This document shows, one piece after another, positions 32,125 through 38,308 of a stretch of 38,308 nt of DNA (positions are counted from its first letter, which is position 1; every line of letters starts with the position of its first letter). The translations under genes were made by a program, and so were the position numbers. A model generated the notes under the pieces. That model was not told where the DNA came from. It was given only the letters and a program-made list of their open reading frames with translations, and ran no database searches. Source of the stretch: Bacillota bacterium (GTDB lineage: Bacteria; Bacillota; Clostridia; UBA1381). The stretch spans positions 1 through 38,308 of the forward strand of contig JAQXIJ010000075.1 of the NCBI GenBank assembly GCA_029007725.1, in the 5' to 3' direction.

Positions 32125-32313
32125 ATGGCAAAATGCGATATCTGCGGAAAAGGTCTTACTTTCGGAATTAAAGTCAGCCATTCGCACAGAAGATCAAACA
32201 GAACCTGGAAGCCCAACGTAAGAAAAGTCAGAGCTGTTGTTAACGGCAATACAAAGTCAATCAACGTTTGCACACGTTGTCTGCGTTCCGGAAAGGTTAC
32301 ACGTGCAGTCTGA
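32125..32313 (+). CDS. rpmB: 50S ribosomal protein L28
   Basis: A 62-aa ribosomal protein. MAKCDICGKG at the start and the second CxxC (C49, C52 with C4, C7) form a zinc ribbon, so this is the zinc-containing (C+) form. HSHRRSNRTWKPN is the L28 signature. The ATG at 32125 follows AGGAGGTGTCC; a frame three codons longer lacks the ribosome binding site. It is monocistronic, with its own promoter and terminator. Confidence 0.98.
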   Translation: MAKCDICGKGLTFGIKVSHSHRRSNRTWKPNVRKVRAVVNGNTKSINVCTRCLRSGKVTRAV

Positions 32314-32325
32314 TTTTATCCATTC

Positions 32326-32355
32326 AACAGAGGACGTTGTTCCTCTGTTTTTTTC
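32326..32355 (+). terminator. terminator of rpmB
   Basis: AACAGAGGA (32326-32334) pairs with TCCTCTGTT (32341-32349) around a 6-nt loop, followed by a T-run. Confidence 0.85.
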
Positions 32356-32391
32356 TTTGCAAAAATTAGTGCACAAATTAATATAAAACTT

Positions 32392-32420
32392 TTGCTTTTT
32401 TTGCAATTATATGTTATAAT
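32392..32420 (+). promoter_or_regulatory. sigma-A-like promoter of murA
   Basis: TTGCTT (32392-32397) and TATAAT (32415-32420) with a 17-bp spacer, 33 bp upstream of the murA start. Confidence 0.6.
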
Positions 32421-32453
32421 ATTTATCAGTTAAAAATTTAGGAGCGTGAAACA

Positions 32454-33725
32454 GTGGAAAAATTAGTGATAAAGGGTGGTAACAAGCTTCATGGTACCAT
32501 CAATATCAGCGGTGCAAAAAATGCTGCGGTCGCTATCATTCCGGCTTGTCTTTTGATAGATGACAAATGCCGTCTTGAAAATCTTCCGGACATAAAAGAC
32601 GTTAAGCTGTTTTTGGAAATTCTCCGCGGTCTCGGCGCTGAAATAGATGTTATAGATAAGAACACGGTTGATATAAATTGTAAAAATGTCAATTCCTGCG
32701 AGCCGCAGGACGAGCTTACGCGCAAAATGCGTGGTTCATCCTACCTCATCGGCGCTTTGCTTGGCAGATTTCATAAATGCCGCATGAGTTCGCCGGGCGG
32801 TTGCGATTTCGGAACGCGGCCTATTGACCAGCACATAAAGGGCTTCAAGGCTTTGGGGGCGGTCTGCGACCAATCCTACGGCAGAATAAATGCAGAGGCG
32901 GACGATCTGTCGGGAGCACACATTTATTTTGATGTGACTTCGGTGGGTGCAACGGTGAATGTTATGCTGGGCGCGGTAAGGGCAAAGGGGCTTTCTATAA
33001 TTGAAAATGCAGCAAAAGAACCGCATATCGTTGATCTTGCGAACTTTCTTAATGCCATGGGTGCACGAATCCGCGGTGCTGGTACAGATACAATTAAAAT
33101 AACAGGAGTCGAAAAGCTTCATGGAGGTACATATTCCATCATTCCTGACCAAATTGAAGCAGGAACGTTTATGATTGCCGCAGCCGCAACGCGCGGTGAC
33201 GTTACGCTTAACAACGTTATTCCGCGGCATCTTGAATCAATCAGCGCAAAGCTTATCGAATCCGGAGTATCGATAGAAGAATTTGACGACAGCATCAGAG
33301 TTTATGTTAAAGAAAACGCTAAATTGGGAGCAGTCAATTTTGTTGCGCTTCCGTATCCCGGATACCCGACCGATATGCAGCCCCAAATGGTTACATTTCT
33401 TTCGACGGTATGTGGTACAAGCACCGCACGCGAAGGTGTTTGGGACGACAGATTCCGCTATGTGGGCGAACTGAAGCGCATGGGTGCAGATATCACAGTC
33501 GAGGGCAAGCTGGCTATTATAAACGGTGTTTCAAAGCTTATGGGAACGGCGGTTCATGCAACCGACCTGCGTGGCGGTGCAGCGATGATTATTGCGGGGC
33601 TTATTGCCGACGGAACAACCGAAATTTACGATATTTACCACATTGACCGTGGATATGAAAACTTCGAGGAAAAGTTTGCGTCGCTCGGCGGAAACATCGA
33701 GAGAATCTGCGTTTATGTAAATTGA
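32454..33725 (+). CDS. murA: UDP-N-acetylglucosamine 1-carboxyvinyltransferase
   Basis: A 423-aa EPSP-synthase-fold enzyme transferring enolpyruvate to UDP-GlcNAc, the first committed step of peptidoglycan synthesis. ISGAKNAA (18-25) carries the substrate-binding Lys. The PEP-binding and fosfomycin-target Cys is C117 in SPGGCDFGTRP, and YPGYPTDMQPQMVTFLS is also typical. The start is GTG at 32454 after AGGAGCGTGAAACA. Clostridia usually have two copies (murA and murZ); which this is cannot be told. walJ follows 13 bp downstream. Confidence 0.97.
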   Translation: MEKLVIKGGNKLHGTINISGAKNAAVAIIPACLLIDDKCRLENLPDIKDVKLFLEILRGLGAEIDVIDKNTVDINCKNVNSCEPQDELTRKMRGSSYLIGALLGRFHKCRMSSPGGCDFGTRPIDQHIKGFKALGAVCDQSYGRINAEADDLSGAHIYFDVTSVGATVNVMLGAVRAKGLSIIENAAKEPHIVDLANFLNAMGARIRGAGTDTIKITGVEKLHGGTYSIIPDQIEAGTFMIAAAATRGDVTLNNVIPRHLESISAKLIESGVSIEEFDDSIRVYVKENAKLGAVNFVALPYPGYPTDMQPQMVTFLSTVCGTSTAREGVWDDRFRYVGELKRMGADITVEGKLAIINGVSKLMGTAVHATDLRGGAAMIIAGLIADGTTEIYDIYHIDRGYENFEEKFASLGGNIERICVYVN

Positions 33726-33738
33726 CAGGGGCATAAGT

Positions 33739-34512
33739 ATGTTTATATCATTAGTCAGCGGTTCTTCGGGAAACGCTGCTCTTATTTCGGACGGAAAAAC
33801 CAATCTTCTTGCGGACTGCGGCCTTTCGTGCAAAAAGCTTGAGCAGGCTCTGAAAAAAGTTAATATGACTCCTGCCGACTTGTCTGCGGTTTTAATAACT
33901 CACGAGCACAGCGATCACATAAAAGGAGCCGGAACAGTTGCACGTAAATATAATCTTCCGATTTATGCAACTCTGAAAACGCATGAGACCATGCAAATTG
34001 GCTATATAAACGAAACGAATATTAAATATGTATTGCCTGATGTGGATTTTGAAATAGGAACAATCGGTGTGCGCCCGTTTTCTATTCCGCATGATGCGGT
34101 GGATCCGGTCGGCTACAATTTCTTTTTCGGCGAAAAAAAGCTTTCGCTTGCAACCGACATCGGAAAAATGAACAGATGTATATTCGACAGACTCAAAGGC
34201 AGCATTGCTGTTCTGCTCGAATCCAATCACGATACCGAAATGCTTAAAAACGGATGCTATCCGATGCATCTAAAACGTCGCATACTAGGCGATTTTGGAC
34301 ATTTGTCAAATGTAGCGGCAGCGCAAACCGTTCTCGAACTTCTAAAAAATGGTACCGAGCACATAATGCTCGGACATCTTTCAAACGAAAACAACACTCC
34401 TACCATTGCATATACCGAAACAGAATCGTTGCTGGCGCAAAACGGCGCTTCTGTCGGAAGAGACCTTCAGCTTACCGTTGCGCACAGATATGAGGTGTCA
34501 AATTTCAGATGA
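33739..34512 (+). CDS. walJ: metallo-beta-lactamase fold hydrolase, WalJ/YycJ family
   Basis: A 257-aa MBL-fold protein. LVSGSSGNAALIS begins the fold, and THEHSDH gives metal ligands H55, H57, D59 and H60. LSLATDIGKM and LESNHDTEML are later family motifs. In Bacillus the homologue lies in the wal operon and bears on cell-wall or division coordination and DNA repair; here no walRK genes are adjacent, but its neighbour rlmH is the same as in Bacillus. Its stop overlaps the rlmH start (ATGA). Confidence 0.92.
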   Translation: MFISLVSGSSGNAALISDGKTNLLADCGLSCKKLEQALKKVNMTPADLSAVLITHEHSDHIKGAGTVARKYNLPIYATLKTHETMQIGYINETNIKYVLPDVDFEIGTIGVRPFSIPHDAVDPVGYNFFFGEKKLSLATDIGKMNRCIFDRLKGSIAVLLESNHDTEMLKNGCYPMHLKRRILGDFGHLSNVAAAQTVLELLKNGTEHIMLGHLSNENNTPTIAYTETESLLAQNGASVGRDLQLTVAHRYEVSNFR

Positions 34513-34985
34513 ACATTACAATAGTATGTGTCGGAAAGATTAAAGAAAAGTTTTTTAGTGATGCAGTATTGGAATATAAAAAGCGAATTTCGCGCTTTGC
34601 CAAGCTTGAAATAATCGAAGTGAAGGACGAAAGGATCCCTGAAAATGCTTCTGCAAGGGAATGCGGTGCCATTCTTGAAAAGGAGGGAGAAGCGATTATT
34701 TCAAAAATCCCAAAGAGCAGCTACGTGATTACTATGTGCATTGAGGGAAATCAGCTGTCAAGTACGGCTTTTGCAGACAAAATAAAGTATATTTCCATGG
34801 AAAGTAGCCATATAACATTTGTTATCGGAGGATCACTTGGGCTTTCTGAAAAGGTAAAAAGTCTGTCACGTCTACAGTTAAGTTTCGGCAAAATCACGCT
34901 GCCGCACCAGCTTATGCGTGTAGTGCTTACAGAACAGATTTACAGGTCATTCAAGATCACATCAAATGAAAGCTATCATAAATAA
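34509..34985 (+). CDS. rlmH: 23S rRNA (pseudouridine1915-N3)-methyltransferase
   Basis: A 158-aa SPOUT methyltransferase modifying helix 69 of 23S rRNA. ITFVIGGSLGLSEKV is the knotted SAM-binding loop, LPHQLMRVVLTEQIYRSF is the family signature, and the chain ends in the characteristic YHK. Length is standard. It is coupled to walJ by a four-base overlap and is followed by a terminator. Confidence 0.97.
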   Translation: MNITIVCVGKIKEKFFSDAVLEYKKRISRFAKLEIIEVKDERIPENASARECGAILEKEGEAIISKIPKSSYVITMCIEGNQLSSTAFADKIKYISMESSHITFVIGGSLGLSEKVKSLSRLQLSFGKITLPHQLMRVVLTEQIYRSFKITSNESYHK

Positions 34986-35032
34986 ATGGGATGAAGACAG
35001 CACTAAAAAATCACTGTTTTCATCCCATTTTT
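34984..35032. terminator. bidirectional terminator between rlmH and the hydrolase gene
   Basis: A 17-bp stem with one wobble (AAATGGGATGAAGACAG with CTGTTTTCATCCCATTT) and a 13-nt loop, with Ts on both outer sides. It begins at the rlmH stop codon and ends 4 bp from the stop of the convergent gene. Confidence 0.85.
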
Positions 35033-35035
35033 CAA

Positions 35036-35872
35036 TTACAAATAAAAATCATGGTTTCCTATCGTTTTATAAAATACACGGTTTGCGGGTATCCAAAAGT
35101 TTGTTGCAATGCGAGGATTTAAGAAATACAGACTGTTTCCTGCCGTGCTGCTGCCCTCAAGAGCCAGCTTTGCAGCAAGATATGATTCTCTTTGGGGCTC
35201 GTTATATATAGTTCCGTTTGCAACCGGTTGAAACTGTACTCCGTGCCTTTTGTCAAAAATAACTCCGTAAATGGTATCGGGAAAATCCTTGCTGTCTACG
35301 CGGTTTAAGATTACATTGCCGACGCCGATTTTGCCGTCAATTATTTCGCCGCTGCTTTCGCAGTTGATGATTTTTGCCAGCCAATATATGTGCTCGTCGT
35401 CATAACTTTTTTCTGCGACCGAATTCTCTGGAACACTTAGTCCGCTTTTTGTGATTTCGGCACGGTAATAATTTTGCACCCATTTTATCTCGGCACCAAA
35501 GGTATCTGCAAAAAATCTCACCGGAACATACATTCTGCCGCCGGAAATTACCGCTTTTCCGTTCATATTTGTCTTTTTGCCGTTTACAGACGCGGTGCTT
35601 TTTCCGCTTTCAACCGTCACCGTTTTGTTACCGCAAATAACTGTCGCTTCCTTTTTTGACGGATTCCAGCTGACGCTGTCCGCACTGAAAACCGTGCTGA
35701 GGTTTCGCACCGGCACGTAGGTAATACCATTATCCAAAAACGGCTTGTCAGGTGTATCAATATAATTTCCGTTGACCATTATGCATACCGGAATGTCATA
35801 TCCGGATGCATTTGCTCCCGCTGCAAACGCTATTGTTCCTAAAAGCGCCGCAAGCATCAATTTCAGTTTCAC
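35036..35872 (-). CDS. secreted SleB-like cell wall hydrolase with copper-amine-oxidase-N-like repeats
   Basis: A 278-aa exported protein. Residues 1-22 are a signal peptide (KLK, hydrophobic core, AGANA-S cleavage). Two copper_amine_oxidase_N-type repeats follow, with GITYVPVRNLSTVF (49-62) and GRMYVPVRFFADTFGA (112-127), a presumed wall-binding module. Residues about 158-278 are a SleB/CwlJ-type lytic transglycosylase domain, with candidate catalytic E172 in NCESSGE, VGNVILNR and the ending NHDFYL. The start is GTG at 35872, after AAGGAGAGATAAT; the longer in-frame reading has no signal peptide at its N-terminus. A sigma-A-like promoter precedes it, hinting at vegetative expression. Confidence 0.88.
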   Translation of the reverse strand: MKLKLMLAALLGTIAFAAGANASGYDIPVCIMVNGNYIDTPDKPFLDNGITYVPVRNLSTVFSADSVSWNPSKKEATVICGNKTVTVESGKSTASVNGKKTNMNGKAVISGGRMYVPVRFFADTFGAEIKWVQNYYRAEITKSGLSVPENSVAEKSYDDEHIYWLAKIINCESSGEIIDGKIGVGNVILNRVDSKDFPDTIYGVIFDKRHGVQFQPVANGTIYNEPQRESYLAAKLALEGSSTAGNSLYFLNPRIATNFWIPANRVFYKTIGNHDFYL

Positions 35873-35909
35873 ATTATCTCTCCTTGTTTTCCTCTCCCCA
35901 TATCTTTCG

Positions 35910-35938
35910 AGTATAACCCACATATTGTAGATATTCAA
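35910..35938 (-). promoter_or_regulatory. sigma-A-like promoter of the hydrolase gene
   Basis: On the minus strand TTGAAT (35933-35938) and TATACT (35910-35915) with a 17-bp spacer. I found no equally good sigma-E or sigma-G match. The rest of the gap up to the clpE promoter is AT-rich and contains GTAAATTTA twice, with no recognised function. Confidence 0.6.
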
Positions 35939-36072
35939 TGCAAAATTATTGGATGTTATGTAAATTTATTCTATATATTTCATGTTTTTTGTGCCGTATT
36001 TACATTTAAACGCCGCAGCACGGGGTAAATTTAATATTTATTAACAATCTGTAAACATATTACAAAAAAGAC

Positions 36073-36101
36073 TTTTAATATCGACCGTTATGTGATATAA
36101 T
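36073..36101 (+). promoter_or_regulatory. extended -10 promoter of clpE
   Basis: TGA-TATAAT (-10 at 36096-36101) is an extended -10 element; the -35 (TTTTAA, 17 bp upstream) is poor. No CtsR direct repeat (GGTCAAA-type) or CIRCE element is visible nearby. Confidence 0.5.
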
Positions 36102-36166
36102 GTATGAAATGCCCATAACCAACTGTTTCGGACATTTATTTTTCAAATAACTCTGGAGGGAGAAAT

Positions 36167-38308
36167 ATGAATTTATGTTCACGTTGCCACAAAAATCCCG
36201 CAGTAATTTTTATTACAAAAATGGAGGGCGACAAAACAACAAATGAAGGTCTTTGCCTTTCGTGTGCAAAAGAACTTGGCATCGGTCCCATCAACCAGAT
36301 GATGGAACAGATGGGTTTAAGTGATGATGATATAGAAAATTTTAACAGTGAAATGACAGATTTTATGGATAATATCGGGGATAATCCTGGGGAATTTGAA
36401 AGTTTCATACCGCAAATGGGTAGCGAAGCTGATGAGGGCGGTGCACCGGCGGCTCCGCTCAGTTTTCTGTCAAAGCTTATTGGCGGAAACGGAGATGAGC
36501 AAAAACAGGATACAGGGAAAAAATCGGCAAAAGATTCGCGGAAAAAGCATTTTGGAAAAAAGAAAAGTATGCTTGACACATACGGGACCAATCTTACGGA
36601 GAAAGCTAAGTTCGGCAAGGTTGATCGTGTCATTAACCGCAACACAGAAATTGACCGCGTCATTCAGATTTTGAACAGGCGCAGCAAAAACAATCCGGTA
36701 ATTCTCGGTGAACCGGGCGTCGGAAAAACAGCAATAGCAGAAGGGCTTGCTTGCCGCATTGCCGAAGAAAAGGTGCCGCCTAAGCTGTTTAATTTTCAGT
36801 TGTATCTTATTGACTTCACCGCATTGGTTGCCGGAACACAGTTCCGCGGTCAATTTGAGGCAAGGCTTAAAAATCTGCTTACTGAGGCGGAAGAAGCCGG
36901 GAACGTAATTCTTGTAATTGACGAAATTCACAATATAGTTGCGGCTGGCGACGCTGACGGTGCGATGAGCGCGGCAAATATCTTAAAGCCGGCGCTTGCA
37001 CGCGGTGAAATTCAGATAATAGGCGCAACAACGCTTTCGGAATACCGCAAGCATATCGAAAAGGATTCGGCGCTCGAACGCCGTTTTCAGCCTGTTCTGG
37101 TCGATGAGCCGAGTGTCAGCGAATCAATTGAAATTCTTAAAGGAATAAAGGATTATTACGAAAATTATCATCAGGCAAAAATTCCCGATAAGGTTATTGA
37201 GGCGGCCTGCCGCATGAGCGAGCGATACATCACCGACAGATTTTTGCCTGACAAAGCAATCGATGTCATAGACGAGGCGGGCAGCAGAGTTAATCTGAAA
37301 AACATCGCGCTCTATGAAGCAAAAAAAATTCAGAACAGACTTTCCGAAATAACAGTTGAATCGCAGGAAGCCGCTGATTCGCAGGATTATGAAAAAACGG
37401 CGCGGCTGCGCCAGGAGGAAATCGCTTTAAAGACGGATCTGCGACAAAAGCTTGAAGAGGCAAGGGATTCCGAGGTAACTCTCGATGATGTTGCACACGT
37501 CATTGAGGGCTGGACCAAAATCCCGGTACACCGCCTTACAGAGGACGAGGCAACAAAGCTTCTTAACCTTGAAAGCCGTATTCATGAACGTGTTATAGGT
37601 CAGGAAGACGCGGTTTCTGCTGTGTCGCGCGCAATACGCCGCGGCAGAGCTGACATAACATTTAAAAAACGTCCGGTTTCCTTTATTTTTGCGGGACCTA
37701 CCGGTGTAGGAAAAACCGAGCTGGTAAAAACAATAGCCGAGGCTATGTTCAATAACGAGGACGCACTTATACGTTTTGATATGTCGGAATATATGGAAAA
37801 ACATTCGGTTTCAAAGCTTATTGGCTCGCCTCCCGGATATGTGGGATATGACGAAGCGGGTCAGTTGACCGAAAAGGTCCGTAGAAAGCCGTATTCTGTT
37901 ATTTTACTTGACGAAATAGAAAAGGCCCACCCTGAGGTATTCAATCTCTTTTTGCAAATTCTTGACGACGGCAGAGTGTCGGACAGCCATGGAAAAATCG
38001 TCAATTTTGAAAATACAATTATCATTATGACAACAAACGCCGGTTCAGAATTTAACAGCACTTCGCTGGGATTTAATTCAAGCGAAGAAGTCACTTTAAA
38101 GGGAAATGTTGAAAAAAGCTTAAAAGAGCACTTTAGACCTGAATTTCTTAACAGAATCGACGAAATTGTTACCTTTAAGCCACTGACAAAGGCGGAGCTG
38201 CGCAGAATTATCGATCTCATGCTTAAGGACATAACAGGCAGAATGGCTCAAAAGGGCGCTTCTATCGAAATTACGGATTCTGCAAAGGAACTGATTCTGG
38301 AAAAGGGT
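36167..38308 (+). CDS. clpE: ClpE-type AAA+ unfoldase, 3' end beyond window
   Basis: 714 codons are present with no stop; the C-terminus lies outside the window. The N-terminus is a four-Cys zinc finger (C4, C7, C30, C33), the mark of ClpE, followed by a low-complexity acidic/basic linker (50-135) in place of the ClpC N-repeats. AAA-1 has Walker A GEPGVGKT (181-188) and [13 protein letters not shown] motif ([12 protein letters not shown]) is near residue 406. AAA-2 has GPTGVGKT near 510 and [14 protein letters not shown]. It feeds unfolded proteins to ClpP in stress. The ATG at 36167 follows GGAGGGAGAAAT. ClpC is the alternative, but the Cys-rich start argues for ClpE. Confidence 0.93.
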   Translation, partial: MNLCSRCHKNPAVIFITKMEGDKTTNEGLCLSCAKELGIGPINQMMEQMGLSDDDIENFNSEMTDFMDNIGDNPGEFESFIPQMGSEADEGGAPAAPLSFLSKLIGGNGDEQKQDTGKKSAKDSRKKHFGKKKSMLDTYGTNLTEKAKFGKVDRVINRNTEIDRVIQILNRRSKNNPVILGEPGVGKTAIAEGLACRIAEEKVPPKLFNFQLYLIDFTALVAGTQFRGQFEARLKNLLTEAEEAGNVILVIDEIHNIVAAGDADGAMSAANILKPALARGEIQIIGATTLSEYRKHIEKDSALERRFQPVLVDEPSVSESIEILKGIKDYYENYHQAKIPDKVIEAACRMSERYITDRFLPDKAIDVIDEAGSRVNLKNIALYEAKKIQNRLSEITVESQEAADSQDYEKTARLRQEEIALKTDLRQKLEEARDSEVTLDDVAHVIEGWTKIPVHRLTEDEATKLLNLESRIHERVIGQEDAVSAVSRAIRRGRADITFKKRPVSFIFAGPTGVGKTELVKTIAEAMFNNEDALIRFDMSEYMEKHSVSKLIGSPPGYVGYDEAGQLTEKVRRKPYSVILLDEIEKAHPEVFNLFLQILDDGRVSDSHGKIVNFENTIIIMTTNAGSEFNSTSLGFNSSEEVTLKGNVEKSLKEHFRPEFLNRIDEIVTFKPLTKAELRRIIDLMLKDITGRMAQKGASIEITDSAKELILEKG

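Noticed and set aside
36167-38308. ClpC identity, or an McsA gene fused to ClpC
   Set aside because: There are no ClpC N-terminal repeats; a single four-Cys finger directly before the AAA domains with an internal UVR motif is the ClpE layout.

Overview
The window reads as chromosomal core DNA of an anaerobic, spore-forming member of the Clostridia (Bacillota). Supporting signs are an alpha/beta-type small acid-soluble spore protein gene, WhiA, a Noc-type ParB beside rsmG, RNase J, HPr kinase, Rex, pta-ackA fermentation genes, a PPi-dependent as well as an ATP-dependent phosphofructokinase, strong GGAGG ribosome binding sites and sigma-A-like promoters with 17-18 bp spacers. I see no tRNA, rRNA, insertion sequence, prophage or CRISPR array. 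Genes are closely packed and the largest intergenic gap (about 350 bp) holds a riboswitch.

Layout. 1-2.5 kb: spore protein SASP, PPi-phosphofructokinase (both leftward), then Rex (rightward). 2.6-6.8 kb: RNase J, then a Na/phosphate cotransporter with a PhoU-like tail followed 11 bp later by an orphan OmpR-type response regulator. 6.75-7.04 kb: a convergent small membrane protein. 7.2-12.7 kb: aconitase, galE (leftward), pta-ackA. 12.8-16.2 kb: an EF-G paralogue and an orphan sugar-ABC ATPase. 16.3-18.8 kb: radC, then noc and rsmG (leftward). 18.8-20.6 kb: a single-aptamer glycine riboswitch driving a Na+:alanine/glycine symporter.

20.6-31.9 kb is one long leftward block. In transcription order it is hprK, a decayed PHP phosphatase, murB, rapZ, whiA, dnaE, mtrB (TRAP), a 58-aa gene, pfkA, glcK and a D-2-hydroxyacid dehydrogenase. 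It links carbon-flux control, cell wall synthesis, replication and glycolysis. 32.1-35.0 kb: rpmB, murA, walJ, rlmH (rightward). 35.0-38.3 kb: a secreted SleB-like hydrolase (leftward) and a ClpE-type AAA+ gene that runs off the right edge.

The items most worth a second look are: a TRAP homologue in the dnaE-pfkA operon with one of the three RNA-contact residues replaced; the PHP phosphatase with a frameshift and two stops inside an otherwise intact operon; absence of yvcK between rapZ and whiA; a repeat-rich leader upstream of noc with two competing pairings; and the glycine riboswitch whose aptamer arm is nearly copied in its terminator. Coordinates and motifs were read by eye from the sequence. 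Family assignments rest on remembered family features, and no database search was run.
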